This document shows, piece after piece, positions 11,029-20,134 of a DNA stretch of 64,000 bases. The DNA lies in assembly GCA_021651055.1 (NCBI GenBank), contig JAJHOH010000001.1, positions 2,914,001 to 2,978,000 of the forward strand. Direction: 5' to 3'. Below the pieces are notes generated by a model. It ran no database searches. It was not told the DNA's origin and saw nothing but the letters and a program-made list of their open reading frames with translations. The position numbers were made by a program, and so were the translations under genes. The stretch's first letter is position 1. Each line of letters opens with the position of its first letter. The stretch comes from Candidatus Manganitrophus morganii. GTDB taxonomy: Bacteria; Nitrospirota; Nitrospiria; SBBL01; Manganitrophaceae.

Positions 11029-11992
11029 GCGAAAATTGCAGCGGGGGATCAAGTGGATGGTCCGCCTCTTTTATCCCTTCTATCTTCTGATCGATTTTTT
11101 CAGGAGACGAGAAGAGGTCCGGATCTTGATGTACCACAAAGTTTCCAATCTTCCGCCGGAGCGGGAGGTTCCCTATTGCAATGTCCCGGTCGCCTCCTTC
11201 GAGACGCAGATGCGCTTTTTGGCGAAGAGCGAGTTGGAGGTGGTTGCATTGGACGATCTCGGGGGCTGGCTGGAAGGAGGGTCTTTCGGAAGGGGACGGA
11301 AAAAAGTGGTGATCACCTTTGATGACGGTTTTCAGGATAACTATCTTTACGCCGCGCCGATTTTGAGGCGGCATCAGTTGCCGGCGACCTTCTTCGTGAT
11401 CACAGGGGCGATCGGACGCAATGCCCCTTTCGATCACCTTCAATGGGATGAATCCTCGTTGGCCGATCAAGCGGCGCACCCGGAGCCGTGGCTCCCGATG
11501 ACCTGGGGGATGCTCGGCGGGTTGAAAGAGCAGGGCCATACGATCGGATCCCATACCTGGTCCCATCGCTCACTCGCCGGTCTGACCCGGAGCGAGGTCT
11601 GGAATGAAATCGCCCAGTCGAAGAAAGAATTGGAGTCGGGCCTGCAGACGGCGATCACTCTCTTTTCTTATCCTTTTGGTTCCGCAGTCTATGGCGATTT
11701 GAATGAGGGGACGGAAGAGGCATTGAGAGAGGCGGGATACCGCTTTGCCTGCACGACCAAATGGGGGGCCAACCTGGCCGGGGAGCGTTGCTACCGGCTC
11801 AAACGAATTCCGGTTTATGACCATGACACCCTCTTCGATTTCAAGTGCAAGGTGGTCGGCGCGGCCGATTGGGTCGGATGGCTGAAGGACGGCTGGCAGA
11901 AGAGATTCCGGCGGGACGATAAAACCGAGTTCATCCCGACGATCCGAGAAGAGGGAAGAGAGATTTCCATCAACACGGAGAGATCGCCATGA
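11012..11992 (+). CDS. Polysaccharide deacetylase (NodB homology)
   Basis: The 326-aa product has an N-terminal hydrophobic stretch (VRLFYPFYLLIDFF, about residues 14-27) that may anchor it. The carbohydrate esterase 4 motifs follow: ILMYHKVS, ITFDDGFQDN (metal and base Asp pair near residue 104), GSHTWSH (HxxxH metal site near residue 181) and FSYPFG. It would remove N-acetyl groups from a polysaccharide or its lipid-linked precursor. ATG at 11012 places the start just ahead of the membrane-proximal segment and overlaps the PHP gene by 17 nt; a longer frame upstream is non-conserved. Related deacetylases occur in exosortase-linked exopolysaccharide loci. Confidence 0.9.
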   Translation: MRSLLKRKLQRGIKWMVRLFYPFYLLIDFFRRREEVRILMYHKVSNLPPEREVPYCNVPVASFETQMRFLAKSELEVVALDDLGGWLEGGSFGRGRKKVVITFDDGFQDNYLYAAPILRRHQLPATFFVITGAIGRNAPFDHLQWDESSLADQAAHPEPWLPMTWGMLGGLKEQGHTIGSHTWSHRSLAGLTRSEVWNEIAQSKKELESGLQTAITLFSYPFGSAVYGDLNEGTEEALREAGYRFACTTKWGANLAGERCYRLKRIPVYDHDTLFDFKCKVVGAADWVGWLKDGWQKRFRRDDKTEFIPTIREEGREISINTERSP

Positions 11993-13227
11993 AGGTATTT
12001 GTGACCGACGGCGCACAGAACCATGCCTTGGCGGTGGCCCGCTCCCTGGGGGCGAAGGGGGTCGAGGTGGTGGTCGGGGAATCTTCCGTCCTCTCCAAAG
12101 GGGGGTTTTCCCGCTATTGCCGGCAGCGTCGGGTCTATCCCTCCCCGGCGGAGAGTGTCGGCGGTTTCCTCTCCTGGATGGTCGAGGAGATGAAAAAAGG
12201 GGAGTATGATTTCCTCCTGCCGATGACGGAGGGGTGTCTGCTGCCGATCTCGGCGAATCGGGATCGTTTTCTTCCTTATGTCCGCCTTCCGCTCCCCTCA
12301 CATGAAGCGATCTTTCAGGCCTGCAATAAAGCAGACACCCTTGCCCTCGCGCAGCAGGAGGGGGTTCCGATTCCACAGACCTGGTTCGTGGAGGAGCTGA
12401 TGGAGCTGCCGGCCCTGGCAAAGACGATTCCTTATCCGGTCGTGATCAAGCCGAAGTGGTCTTCTTACTGGAAAGGAGACCGGATGACGTCGGGAGGAGG
12501 GGCGGCGTATGCCTTCGGGCCGGACGAGCTGGTGGAGAAGTTCCGGCGCGTCCATCAAGAAATTCCGTTCCCATTGATCCAGTCGTTTGTTCCCGGAAGA
12601 GGATATGGGCTTTACGCCCTCTTCGAGGAGGGAGAGCCGCGGGTCTTGTTCGCCCATGAGCGGCTGCGGGATGTCCGGCCGACCGGCTCGGGGAGCGCCT
12701 TGCGGAGGAGCATCCCCCCCGATCCGCTGTTGACGAAGCATGCCGTGTCGCTCCTCAAAGCGCTGAAGTGGCACGGGGTGGCGATGGTCGAATTCAAGTG
12801 GGAGCGGGGGCGCTCCGAGCCGGTTCTCATGGAAATCAACGGGCGTTTCTGGAACTCCCTTCCGCTGGCGATCGCCGCGGGGGTCGACTTTCCTTGGCTT
12901 TTGTTGCAGATGGCCCAAGGAAAGCCGTTCGACGATTTCCCGGCATATCAAACCGATCTCCTCTGCCGGTGGTTTCTCGGCGACTGCCGTCATCTCTTTT
13001 CCGTTTTGCGCGGGGCGCCGCCGGGATGGCCGGTCCCTTTTCCGGGGCGGGGCAAGACCCTTTTAGACTTTTTAAAATCGCACCGGCGGGGAATCGTCTC
13101 CGACACCTTCCGATGGGAAGACCCGATGCCGGGATTGATCGAGTGGCTCTATTTTGCCTTCACGAAAGCGCCCGGATATTTTCGAAGCTCCAAGAGGAGG
13201 CTTGCCAAACATGCCGAACCGGTTTAA
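11989..13227 (+). CDS. ATP-grasp domain enzyme (carbamoyl-phosphate-synthase/PylC-like)
   Basis: The 412-aa protein begins with a Rossmann-like strand (MKVFVTDGAQNHALAVARSLG) followed by ATP-grasp elements: PVVIKPKWSSYWKG, the glycine-rich SGGGAAYAF, and the metal/ATP site MVEFKWER...LMEINGRFWNS. ATP-grasp ligases join a carboxylate to an amine through an acyl-phosphate; similar proteins occur in polysaccharide and peptidyl-modification loci. The start overlaps the deacetylase stop by ATGA, and the end overlaps the second PHP gene by 17 nt. Substrates are unknown. Together with the asparagine synthetase upstream it hints that an amino acid may be attached to or amidated on the glycan. Confidence 0.82.
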   Translation: MKVFVTDGAQNHALAVARSLGAKGVEVVVGESSVLSKGGFSRYCRQRRVYPSPAESVGGFLSWMVEEMKKGEYDFLLPMTEGCLLPISANRDRFLPYVRLPLPSHEAIFQACNKADTLALAQQEGVPIPQTWFVEELMELPALAKTIPYPVVIKPKWSSYWKGDRMTSGGGAAYAFGPDELVEKFRRVHQEIPFPLIQSFVPGRGYGLYALFEEGEPRVLFAHERLRDVRPTGSGSALRRSIPPDPLLTKHAVSLLKALKWHGVAMVEFKWERGRSEPVLMEINGRFWNSLPLAIAAGVDFPWLLLQMAQGKPFDDFPAYQTDLLCRWFLGDCRHLFSVLRGAPPGWPVPFPGRGKTLLDFLKSHRRGIVSDTFRWEDPMPGLIEWLYFAFTKAPGYFRSSKRRLAKHAEPV

Positions 13228-14023
13228 GGCCGCGCTTCACCTTCATACCACCTATTCGGATGGGGAGCTGACCCTGGAAGAATTGAAAGCCCGGTTCCAG
13301 AAGGAAGGGTTTCGATGTTTGATGATGAGCGATCATGCCGAATCGATGACGCCGGAAGGGATGGAAAGGTATGTTGCTCAATGCCGCGCCCTCTCCGACG
13401 ATCAATTCTGCATCGTCCCAGGTCTTGAGTTTGCATATCCATTTGAGAGCGGCAGTCTTCACCTGCTCGGTTACGGCGTCAGTCGGTACCAACGCGAGGA
13501 GGAACCGGTCGAGATGGTCAAGACGATTCATCAACTGGGAGGGGTCGCGGTATTGGCCCATCCTTATCCGCCGTTGTTGCCTCAAATCGTTCCGATGAAA
13601 GGAACGATTGATGGGATCGAACTTTGGAACACGAAGTACAACGGCCGAATTGCCCCCGCCCTCTGGAATTACGAGTTCTTGAAGGAGGTGAGGAGACTCC
13701 GGCCGGAAGTCCTCGGTTTCTACGGCACCGACTTTCATTGGAAGACGCAATACGCCGGGCTAGCGGTCTGGATCGAGGCCGACGCGTTGACCCCGGCATC
13801 CCTTTTAGCGGCGCTTCGAAACGGAAAGTTTTATGCGGAAAAAGAGGGGATGCGCCTCACCCCGGACGGCTCCCTCACCTCCGATCAGAAGTCTTCCTTC
13901 GAAAGAAAGGAGCGGTTTTATCGGCTCTGGAGAAAGATGGTGGTCGGCGCGCGGGGCCCCTTCAAGGCCCTTCGTCTCCCGATCCCGCAGCGGCTCAAGG
14001 CGATGGCAAGGAAAGTGCTCTAA
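13211..14023 (+). CDS. PHP-domain metal-dependent hydrolase (copy 2)
   Basis: The 270-aa protein carries the full PHP ligand series: LHLHTTYSDGE, MSDHAES, IVPGLEFA, LHLLGYG, VLAHPYPP and FYGTDFHWK. AAGAGGAGG lies 10-15 nt upstream of the chosen ATG at 13211, which overlaps the ATP-grasp gene by 17 nt; an earlier in-frame ATG at 13154 would add a non-conserved tail. It is paralogous to the 10288 gene over nearly its whole length, with a C-terminal extension of about 45 basic residues. Catalysis would be metal-dependent phosphoester or amide hydrolysis. The retention of two copies around a deacetylase and ATP-grasp gene suggests distinct but related substrates. Confidence 0.85.
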   Translation: MPNRFKAALHLHTTYSDGELTLEELKARFQKEGFRCLMMSDHAESMTPEGMERYVAQCRALSDDQFCIVPGLEFAYPFESGSLHLLGYGVSRYQREEEPVEMVKTIHQLGGVAVLAHPYPPLLPQIVPMKGTIDGIELWNTKYNGRIAPALWNYEFLKEVRRLRPEVLGFYGTDFHWKTQYAGLAVWIEADALTPASLLAALRNGKFYAEKEGMRLTPDGSLTSDQKSSFERKERFYRLWRKMVVGARGPFKALRLPIPQRLKAMARKVL

Positions 14024-14039
14024 TTCATAGGGGGTTATC

Positions 14040-15272
14040 ATGCTTCAGGGAAAAGAGATCATCTGTTTTGCGAACGATTGGGACGGCGATCCATTGAGCA
14101 AGAAACATATTATGAAACGGCTGGCGCAACGGAATCGCATCCTCTGGGTCAACTCGATCGGAAATCGGAGCCCCAAGATCAATAAAAAAGATCTCGGCCG
14201 GATTTTCAGGAAGGCGAACCAATTTTTCCAGGGGGTCCGCGAGGTGGAGAAGAACATCTACGTCTTCTCGCCGGTGATGATTCCCTTCTACCATTCGATG
14301 GCGTTCCGAAAGGCGAACCAGCTCCTCTTGGCCGCGATGATCCGGAGACAGCTGAAACGTCTTGGTTTCTCCAAGCCGATCACCTGGACATTTGCCCCCT
14401 CCTCCGCCGATGTGGTGGGATGGCTCGGCGAATCCCAGGTGATCTACCATTGTGTCGACGAGTTCTCCGCTTTTTCGGACGCGCCTCAAACGGCGATTCA
14501 AAAGATGGAGGAGACCCTTCTGAAAAAGTCCGATATGGTGATCGTTTCGGCAAGCACCCTCCAGGAGAGCAAACGGCGGTGGAATCCGAACACCCACCTC
14601 GTTCGCCATGGCGTCGAGTACGATCACTTCAGAAAGGCGCTCGATCCTGCAACGGCCATTCCTCCGGAACTCGCGGCCCTGCCGCGGCCGATCATCGGGT
14701 TTCATGGGCTTGTGGCCGACTGGATCGACCTCCCCCTGATCCGGAAGATGGCGATCCAATATCCCAAGTGGTCGATTGTTCTCTTGGGATCGGCCACGAC
14801 CGACGTCTCGCAGATCGCCGGGTTAAAAAATGTCCATCTCCTGGGAAAGCGTCCCTACGAGAGTTTGCCCTCTTACTGCAAGGGATTCGATGCGGCGATT
14901 CTCCCCTTTGTGGTGAATCGTCTGACGCTGTATGCGAATCCTCTCAAGCTCCGGGAATATCTGGCGGCCGGCCTGCCGGTGGTCTCGACCGATCTTCCGG
15001 AGGTGCGGAGCCTCGGGGGAGACATCCGGATCGGCCGAAGCCACTCCAGTTTCATCGCGCACGTCGCCGATCTCGTTCAGAAAGAAGGGACGGGTCCTTC
15101 TCTTGCGCGTTCCAAGAGCATGGAGCAGGAGAGTTGGGATCACAAGGTGGAGCTTCTCTCGATGCTGATCGAGAAGGGGGCTTTATCCCAGGAGGGAGAT
15201 CGTTCCCGCGCGTCAGTAATCGGTCCTATCAGTCATTTAGATCCGATCGGTCGTATAAGACCGATGAAGTGA
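14040..15272 (+). CDS. Glycosyltransferase (GT-B, TuaH/GT4-like)
   Basis: The 410-aa GT-B protein starts [20 protein letters not shown] and contains [11 protein letters not shown], a pattern of the glycosyltransferases that begin with a '...DRPHHI..RLA' region. The C-terminal donor domain has [19 protein letters not shown] instead of a standard EX7E, as in this subgroup. It likely adds a sugar to the repeat unit. The last 18 or so residues are encoded by a small palindromic repeat (15221-15265), so the native C terminus has probably been replaced. It sits 16 nt after the second PHP gene. Confidence 0.85.
   Translation: MLQGKEIICFANDWDGDPLSKKHIMKRLAQRNRILWVNSIGNRSPKINKKDLGRIFRKANQFFQGVREVEKNIYVFSPVMIPFYHSMAFRKANQLLLAAMIRRQLKRLGFSKPITWTFAPSSADVVGWLGESQVIYHCVDEFSAFSDAPQTAIQKMEETLLKKSDMVIVSASTLQESKRRWNPNTHLVRHGVEYDHFRKALDPATAIPPELAALPRPIIGFHGLVADWIDLPLIRKMAIQYPKWSIVLLGSATTDVSQIAGLKNVHLLGKRPYESLPSYCKGFDAAILPFVVNRLTLYANPLKLREYLAAGLPVVSTDLPEVRSLGGDIRIGRSHSSFIAHVADLVQKEGTGPSLARSKSMEQESWDHKVELLSMLIEKGALSQEGDRSRASVIGPISHLDPIGRIRPMK
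15246..15265. repeat. Palindromic repeat inside the 3' end of the 14040 glycosyltransferase
   Basis: ATCGGTC-GTATAA-GACCGAT is a perfect 7-bp inverted repeat that contains the 14-mer shared with 46736-46749. It encodes part of the last codons of the glycosyltransferase. Confidence 0.65.
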
Positions 15273-15286
15273 GTTTGGGGGAGAAC

Positions 15287-16009
15287 ATGGGTTTACAACA
15301 GCTGGCATTGAAAATCAGGAGGAGGGAGGGGACCCTTTACAAGGGTCTCTACCAACTCGCGATTCGGATCCGGCATTTGGCCTGTCCGGTGTTCGTTCCT
15401 TTGCATCGATTTCTTTATTACGAACGGCTCTCAAGGAAGTCGGCGTGGCATTATCTCCGGCGGGTCTTCTATTGGGAGCCGCTCTTCAAGAGCATCTGTC
15501 GAGAGGTCGGACCGCGGTTCCGGCTGGTCAGCGGCATCCCCTGGGTGGAGGGATATCTCGACATCCGGATCGGGGCGGATGTGACGCTCAACGGCATCAC
15601 GACGCTCGCCGGGGCGACCGTGTGGGAAAAACCGGCCCTGGAGATCGGCGATGACTCTTACATCGGTTATCAGGTGACGATCACCGTCGGCCCGCGGGTT
15701 CGGATCGGGCGGCATGTCTTGATCGCCGACCGTGTCAGCTTGATCGGATATGACGGCCATCCGCAAGATCCGGTCGAGCGGAGAAACCACCGGCCCGCGC
15801 CAAGGGAGGATGGACGGCCGATTATCATCGAGGACAATGCCTGGATCTGTTCGAACGCAACGATATTAAAAGGGGTCACCGTCGGCGAGGGGGCGATCGT
15901 CGCCGCGCACGCGGTCGTTACGTCCGATGTCCCTTCCTACGCCGTGGTGGCCGGGAATCCGGCGCGCGTGGTGAAACAGCTCTCAAGCGCCGTGAGGAGT
16001 GAGGCGTGA
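15287..16009 (+). CDS. Hexapeptide-repeat acyltransferase (LbetaH, WbbJ/LacA-like)
   Basis: The 240-aa protein has a basic N-terminal region of about 95 residues followed by a left-handed beta-helix of hexapeptide repeats ([57 protein letters not shown]). The end, [13 protein letters not shown], is typical of this family. These enzymes O- or N-acetylate sugars with acetyl-CoA. ATG at 15287 follows GGGGGAGA with good spacing. The last codons and the stop lie inside a GTGAGGCGT-type repeat that also provides the next gene's GTG start. Likely role: acetylating the exported polysaccharide or a precursor. Confidence 0.9.
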   Translation: MGLQQLALKIRRREGTLYKGLYQLAIRIRHLACPVFVPLHRFLYYERLSRKSAWHYLRRVFYWEPLFKSICREVGPRFRLVSGIPWVEGYLDIRIGADVTLNGITTLAGATVWEKPALEIGDDSYIGYQVTITVGPRVRIGRHVLIADRVSLIGYDGHPQDPVERRNHRPAPREDGRPIIIEDNAWICSNATILKGVTVGEGAIVAAHAVVTSDVPSYAVVAGNPARVVKQLSSAVRSEA

Positions 16010-16072
16010 GGCGTAAGGAGTCAAAGCGCCAAGCGCCAATCATTTACGCCTCCCCCACGCCGGACGCCTCAC
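15992..16072. repeat. Imperfect palindromic repeat (GTGAGGCGTGAGGCGTAA type)
   Basis: GTGAGGAGTGAGGCGTGAGGCGTAAG at one end and TTACGCCTCCCCCACGCCGGACGCCTCAC at the other form an imperfect inverted repeat. It contains the stop of the acyltransferase and the GTG start of the APH-type kinase. Confidence 0.55.
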
Positions 16073-17205
16073 GGTTTTTAGAGGGCAAGACGAACGGGGA
16101 TTCCCTCGCGCGTCTACGCGCGATGGTTTTCCGGGAGCAACAGACCCGATGGGAGGCGCTCGGTTTCTCACCGGAGTGGTCGTTCACCCTCGCGCCGATC
16201 GAGGCCGAGGGAGAAAACGCCGCCAAATATCTTGCAACCTTTTTCTCAAAAGATGAAAAACCGCAGCGGAAGGTGTTTCTGAAGCAGTATCACCATCCGC
16301 AGATCGACGGTGCCGTGGTGGAGAACGAATTCTGCGGGATTCAGATCACCCATCAGGCCTTTCAATCGACCGACCGGTTCCGCGCCCCCCAGCCTTACAG
16401 CTGCCGGCTCGGCGAGAAGATCCTTTTTATGGAGTATTGTCCCTCCGCCAGTCTGAAAAAAGTGCTTTTCCGGCCGCTTCGTTTTTCGCGCCTGTTGCTT
16501 TTGAGCCGAGAGCGTGAGAGACTGCTCGAATATATGATCGAAGCGGGCCGGCTTCTGTCGCACTTTCAGCGCATCCCGGTCAGCCACCACCCGGCGGCCG
16601 GGACGGAGACGGCGGAGGGAATCGTGCTGCGTTATGAAAAGCAGCTCTTGCGCCATCTCGGCATTTGCCGGAAAGGGGGTTTTCCGGAGGATTTGATTCA
16701 ACGGATCCAGTCTGCCGTGTTTCATCGGCTTGAAAGCCAATCCCCCTTTCCACCGATCGTTTTGCAACATTCCGATTTCGCCCCCTGGAATCTGATGGTG
16801 GGGGATCGGCATCTTTATTTGACCGATTTCCAAAACTTCACCCCCGGTTTTGCCTCCTTTGATCTGGCGTTCTTCTACTGCGCCCTGGACCTTCTCTACC
16901 GTTACCGAACCGTGGATGGGGCGCTTTTGTCCCGGATGCAGTCGGTTTTAGTCGATGCTTATCTCAATGGTCATGAAGAGGCCGGTTTTCTGGAGATGAA
17001 GCAACCCCTCCCTTTGTTTGAGGCTTTTCGATTGATGCACATGACCTACTTTGCGCAATCGATCTTTTGTATTCCCGCGGGCTCCTATTATCAATCACTC
17101 TATGCCGTTCCCTTCCGCCGCTTCTTGATCGAGTGGTTTCACCAGCACCTTGAGGATGAAGAGGGGAGCGCCGCAAAGTCGGTACGATGCCGGAAAGAAT
17201 CTTAA
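16006..17205 (+). CDS. Aminoglycoside-phosphotransferase (APH)-type kinase
   Basis: This is a kinase-like phosphotransferase of up to 399 aa. The catalytic loop [13 protein letters not shown] supplies His-x-Asp and the trailing Asn, and LTDFQN is the DFG-equivalent metal site. A conserved Lys in KVFLKQYHH probably binds ATP. APH-fold kinases in glycan loci phosphorylate small molecules or sugars; the substrate here is unknown. The first 39 residues come from a small repeat and non-conserved sequence, so ATG at 16123 ([10 protein letters not shown]) is an attractive alternative start; GTG at 16006 overlaps the previous gene by 4 nt. It overlaps the downstream hybrid kinase by 19 nt. Confidence 0.8.
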   Translation: MRRKESKRQAPIIYASPTPDASRFLEGKTNGDSLARLRAMVFREQQTRWEALGFSPEWSFTLAPIEAEGENAAKYLATFFSKDEKPQRKVFLKQYHHPQIDGAVVENEFCGIQITHQAFQSTDRFRAPQPYSCRLGEKILFMEYCPSASLKKVLFRPLRFSRLLLLSRERERLLEYMIEAGRLLSHFQRIPVSHHPAAGTETAEGIVLRYEKQLLRHLGICRKGGFPEDLIQRIQSAVFHRLESQSPFPPIVLQHSDFAPWNLMVGDRHLYLTDFQNFTPGFASFDLAFFYCALDLLYRYRTVDGALLSRMQSVLVDAYLNGHEEAGFLEMKQPLPLFEAFRLMHMTYFAQSIFCIPAGSYYQSLYAVPFRRFLIEWFHQHLEDEEGSAAKSVRCRKES

Positions 17206-19352
17206 TCATCGATGATGAACCGCACCTCGTCATTACGCTCGAGGAGATCCTGCGGCAAGAAGGGTATGAGGTCGACTCCGCGAGAACCGGCAAAGAGGCA
17301 CTGGAGAAGCTGCGCCACGCGCCCTATGACGTCGCCATCATCGATCATCATCTCCCGGACGGAAACGGACTTGCGCTCCAGAGCGAAATTGAAAAGATCC
17401 AGCCCACTCCCGCCACGGTCCTGCTGACCGGCTACGCTTCGATCGAGACCGCCATCGAGGCCCTTCGACGCGGGGTGAGCGATTATCTTTTCAAACCGGC
17501 CCATCCGGAGGAGTTGAAGCGGTCGGTGCGGCAGGCGCTGGAGCGGAAGAAGATCTCCGAGGCGGTGACCCTTCAGCGAAAAATGGAGCTGCTTTATCAG
17601 GTCGGCCGCTCCATTACCGGGGAGACCGAAATCGATGCTTTTCTGAAAAATCTGGTTGAAAAACTTTCGGAGGTCTTGGCCCTTCCCCGCTGTCTGCTCT
17701 TTCTTTTGACTGAGGAGAGCGAAGCATTGGTGCTCAAGGCGTCGAATGTTCCGGTGGAGCGGGAGGTCCGCATTCCGGTTCGCAGAGGGGCGATCTATGA
17801 CCTCCTTCATGAGGGGAAAGAGGTCGTCATCGACGATGCACAGAAGGATCGACGGCTTCCTTCTTTATTGAAAAAGTTGCATCTCCGCTCGATGCTGATT
17901 GTTCCGGTCCTCCTCCGGGGGAACTTGCTCGGTGTCCTTTCGGTCGATTCGGGCGAAGCCCCTCACCGTTTTACCGAATCGGAGGTCAAGCTCGTTCGCT
18001 TCATCGCCGATCAGGCGGCGGTCGGCATTGAGAATATACGATACTGCCAGCGTGAGCGGGATAAAGCGAAAGAGTTCGGTCTTCTGGCGGAGATTGCGAC
18101 GACGGGGACGGAATTGCACGAGGAGCGATCGATCCTGAGTCTGGCGATCGAGAAGGCCGTTTCGCTGATGCGGGTGGATGCCGGGACGGTTTTTCTGATC
18201 GATCCGGAGCGTTGGATCCCGACCCTTTCGGTTTCGCGCGGGCCGTCGTTGGCGCCGACCGGGAGGCCGAAGCCGCTCTCCCCGCGGGGGCTGGAAGGGA
18301 TGATGGCGCTTTCTCAGAAACCGTGGGCGATTCCGAACATCGGATCGGAGAAGAAACTCCCGGCGTCGGAGCGGGGGAGGCTGAAGGGGTGGGCCTCTTA
18401 TCTCGGCGTCCCGTTGGTCTATAAGGGAATGACGCGGGGAATTCTCTCCATCGCGACCCGGCAACCGCGCAGCTTCGTTCCACGCGAGGTTGCATTGATG
18501 AACTCGATCGCCCACCAGGTGGCATTGACAATCGAGAACGTGCGTCTCTACAAATTAAACCGGGCGCATCAAGAGGAGCTGCGGCAGCTCTCGCTGAAGG
18601 TCCTCTCGACGCAGGAGGACGAGCGGAGGCGGATCTCTCGGGAGCTGCACGATGCGATGGGACAGGGTCTGTTGGCGCTCAAACTTCACCTGGAGATCCT
18701 GGCCGACCAGATCCCTCCAGAAATGACCAACCAGCGAGAGGAGATCGGGGAGGCTCACGCCATTGCAACTCAGACGATTGAGGAGATCAGAAGGCTGGTC
18801 GCCGATCTGAGGCCGCTCAAGCTGGACGATCTCGGACTGGTCCCCACCCTGCGGGGGCTGATCAAAGACTTTTCCAGGAAGTTTAAGATCCGGACCACAT
18901 TGAAACGGGTGAAACTTTACCGTCGGCTTCCCTCCGATATGGAGACGATGATCTATCGGATCGTTCAGGAGGCGCTGACCAATGTCGCCAAACATGCCCG
19001 GGCGACGCAGGTGTCGATCTGGCTGGAGCGGATTGAAGAGCAGGTCCGGGTCCGGGTGATCGACAACGGGGTCGGGTTTGATGCGACGACCCTGGCCCGG
19101 CGGCGCGCCCGCCGGTTTGGGCTGGTCGGGATTCAAGAGCGGGTCGACTTAATGGGGGGCGTTTTCCAGATCCTCTCCTGCAGAGGGCGGGGGACCGAGT
19201 TGCGGGTCGAGCTTCCCTTTGAACCGGCCGTCCAGAGACCGGAGTGGCTGCCTCCTCCGTCCGGGCCGGAACTTCGAAGGGAGCCGATCTCGACCAAGGC
19301 GACAAAGCGTCCCCTCTCGATCCGCAGGCCGCGGCGGCTTCCGCCCCATTGA
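17187..19352 (+). CDS. NarL-type sensor histidine kinase with N-terminal receiver and two GAF domains
   Basis: The soluble 721-aa protein has an N-terminal receiver (RILIIDDE, phospho-Asp D53 in VAIIDHHLPDG, Thr in LLTGYAS, Lys in FKPAHP). Two GAF-like domains follow at about residues 150-290 and 310-450. A HisKA_3 dimerisation domain has the phospho-His near residue 488 in RELHDAMGQGL, and a HATPase_c domain has VIDNGVGFD. There is no membrane segment, so it senses a cytoplasmic signal or receives phosphate through its receiver. It overlaps the APH-kinase gene by 19 nt and is followed by its likely partner regulator at 19414. It probably controls the polysaccharide operon or an associated lifestyle switch; this is inferred from position only. 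Confidence 0.93.
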   Translation: MPERILIIDDEPHLVITLEEILRQEGYEVDSARTGKEALEKLRHAPYDVAIIDHHLPDGNGLALQSEIEKIQPTPATVLLTGYASIETAIEALRRGVSDYLFKPAHPEELKRSVRQALERKKISEAVTLQRKMELLYQVGRSITGETEIDAFLKNLVEKLSEVLALPRCLLFLLTEESEALVLKASNVPVEREVRIPVRRGAIYDLLHEGKEVVIDDAQKDRRLPSLLKKLHLRSMLIVPVLLRGNLLGVLSVDSGEAPHRFTESEVKLVRFIADQAAVGIENIRYCQRERDKAKEFGLLAEIATTGTELHEERSILSLAIEKAVSLMRVDAGTVFLIDPERWIPTLSVSRGPSLAPTGRPKPLSPRGLEGMMALSQKPWAIPNIGSEKKLPASERGRLKGWASYLGVPLVYKGMTRGILSIATRQPRSFVPREVALMNSIAHQVALTIENVRLYKLNRAHQEELRQLSLKVLSTQEDERRRISRELHDAMGQGLLALKLHLEILADQIPPEMTNQREEIGEAHAIATQTIEEIRRLVADLRPLKLDDLGLVPTLRGLIKDFSRKFKIRTTLKRVKLYRRLPSDMETMIYRIVQEALTNVAKHARATQVSIWLERIEEQVRVRVIDNGVGFDATTLARRRARRFGLVGIQERVDLMGGVFQILSCRGRGTELRVELPFEPAVQRPEWLPPPSGPELRREPISTKATKRPLSIRRPRRLPPH

Positions 19353-19413
19353 TTTCGGAGCGGGAATCTGTTTCACTGAAGGATATTTCCTAACGAAGAA
19401 TGCGAGACGAAAA

Positions 19414-20067
19414 ATGGCTAAAATAAGGGTTCTGTTGGCCGATGACCACACCTTGCTTCGGCAGGGGATGCGGCGATTGTTGGAAGCGGAAGACGACTTC
19501 GAAATTGTGGGAGAGGCCGGCGAGGGGCTGGAGACGATTCACAAGGCGGAGCAGCTTCGCCCCGACGTGGTGGTCCTAGACTATGCCATGCCGGGATTGA
19601 CCGGACCGCAGGCGGCGCTTCGAATCAAGCAGATGGAGCCGAAGACCAAGCTCATTATCCTGACGATGCATGACGACGAGGAATATGTCGAAGAGGCGCT
19701 CGGCGCGGGGGCGTCGGGCTACATGCTAAAAGATTCGGCTTCCCACGAGTTGATCTCGGCGATCCGCTCGGTTTATCGGGGGGATACGTATCTCTCTCCC
19801 GGCGTCTCTAAGAAGATTGTGACCGGTTACCTTCAGCGGACGAAACGACCGGAGCCGAAGACCCCTTATGAGCAATTGACCGTTCGGGAGCGGGAAATCC
19901 TCCGGCTGCTGGCCGAGGGGCATTCCGCAAAAGAGGTTTCGCGCCTTCTTAATATTCAGCCCAAAACGGTCGACGCGCATCGATCCAACCTCATGAAGAA
20001 GCTGGGACTCCACTCCCGCACCGATCTGATTAAATACGCGATCAGGCGAAAAATCATAAAGGTGTAG
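19414..20067 (+). CDS. LuxR/NarL-family response regulator
   Basis: The 217-aa two-domain regulator has a receiver (RVLLADDHTLLRQG, phospho-Asp D56 in VVVLDYAMPG, Thr in LTMHDD, Lys in MLKDSAS) and a C-terminal GerE helix-turn-helix (LTVREREILRLLAEGHS...LNIQPKTVDAHRSN). It lies 61 nt after the HisKA_3 kinase, which is the normal partner type for this output domain. ATG at 19414 begins the conserved receiver. The TAG stop is formed by the first bases of a palindromic repeat (20063-20120), so the transcript may end or be processed there. Target genes are unknown. Confidence 0.95.
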   Translation: MAKIRVLLADDHTLLRQGMRRLLEAEDDFEIVGEAGEGLETIHKAEQLRPDVVVLDYAMPGLTGPQAALRIKQMEPKTKLIILTMHDDEEYVEEALGAGASGYMLKDSASHELISAIRSVYRGDTYLSPGVSKKIVTGYLQRTKRPEPKTPYEQLTVREREILRLLAEGHSAKEVSRLLNIQPKTVDAHRSNLMKKLGLHSRTDLIKYAIRRKIIKV

Positions 20068-20120
20068 GGGCGCAATTTATTGCGCCCTCCGGGGTGGGCG
20101 TAATGAATCACGCCTCTACA
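20063..20120. repeat. Small palindromic intergenic repeat (TGTAGGGGCG type)
   Basis: The element starts TGTAGGGGCG and ends CGCCTCTACA, an inverted repeat with one mismatch, and contains internal pairs such as GCGCAATTTATTGCGC. It overlaps the final codon and stop of the response regulator. The layout resembles non-autonomous miniature elements or REP sequences; a half-like copy (GGGGCGGGCCCCTAC) occurs near 55266. Confidence 0.6.
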
Positions 20121-20134
20121 AAAAATAGATTCCT

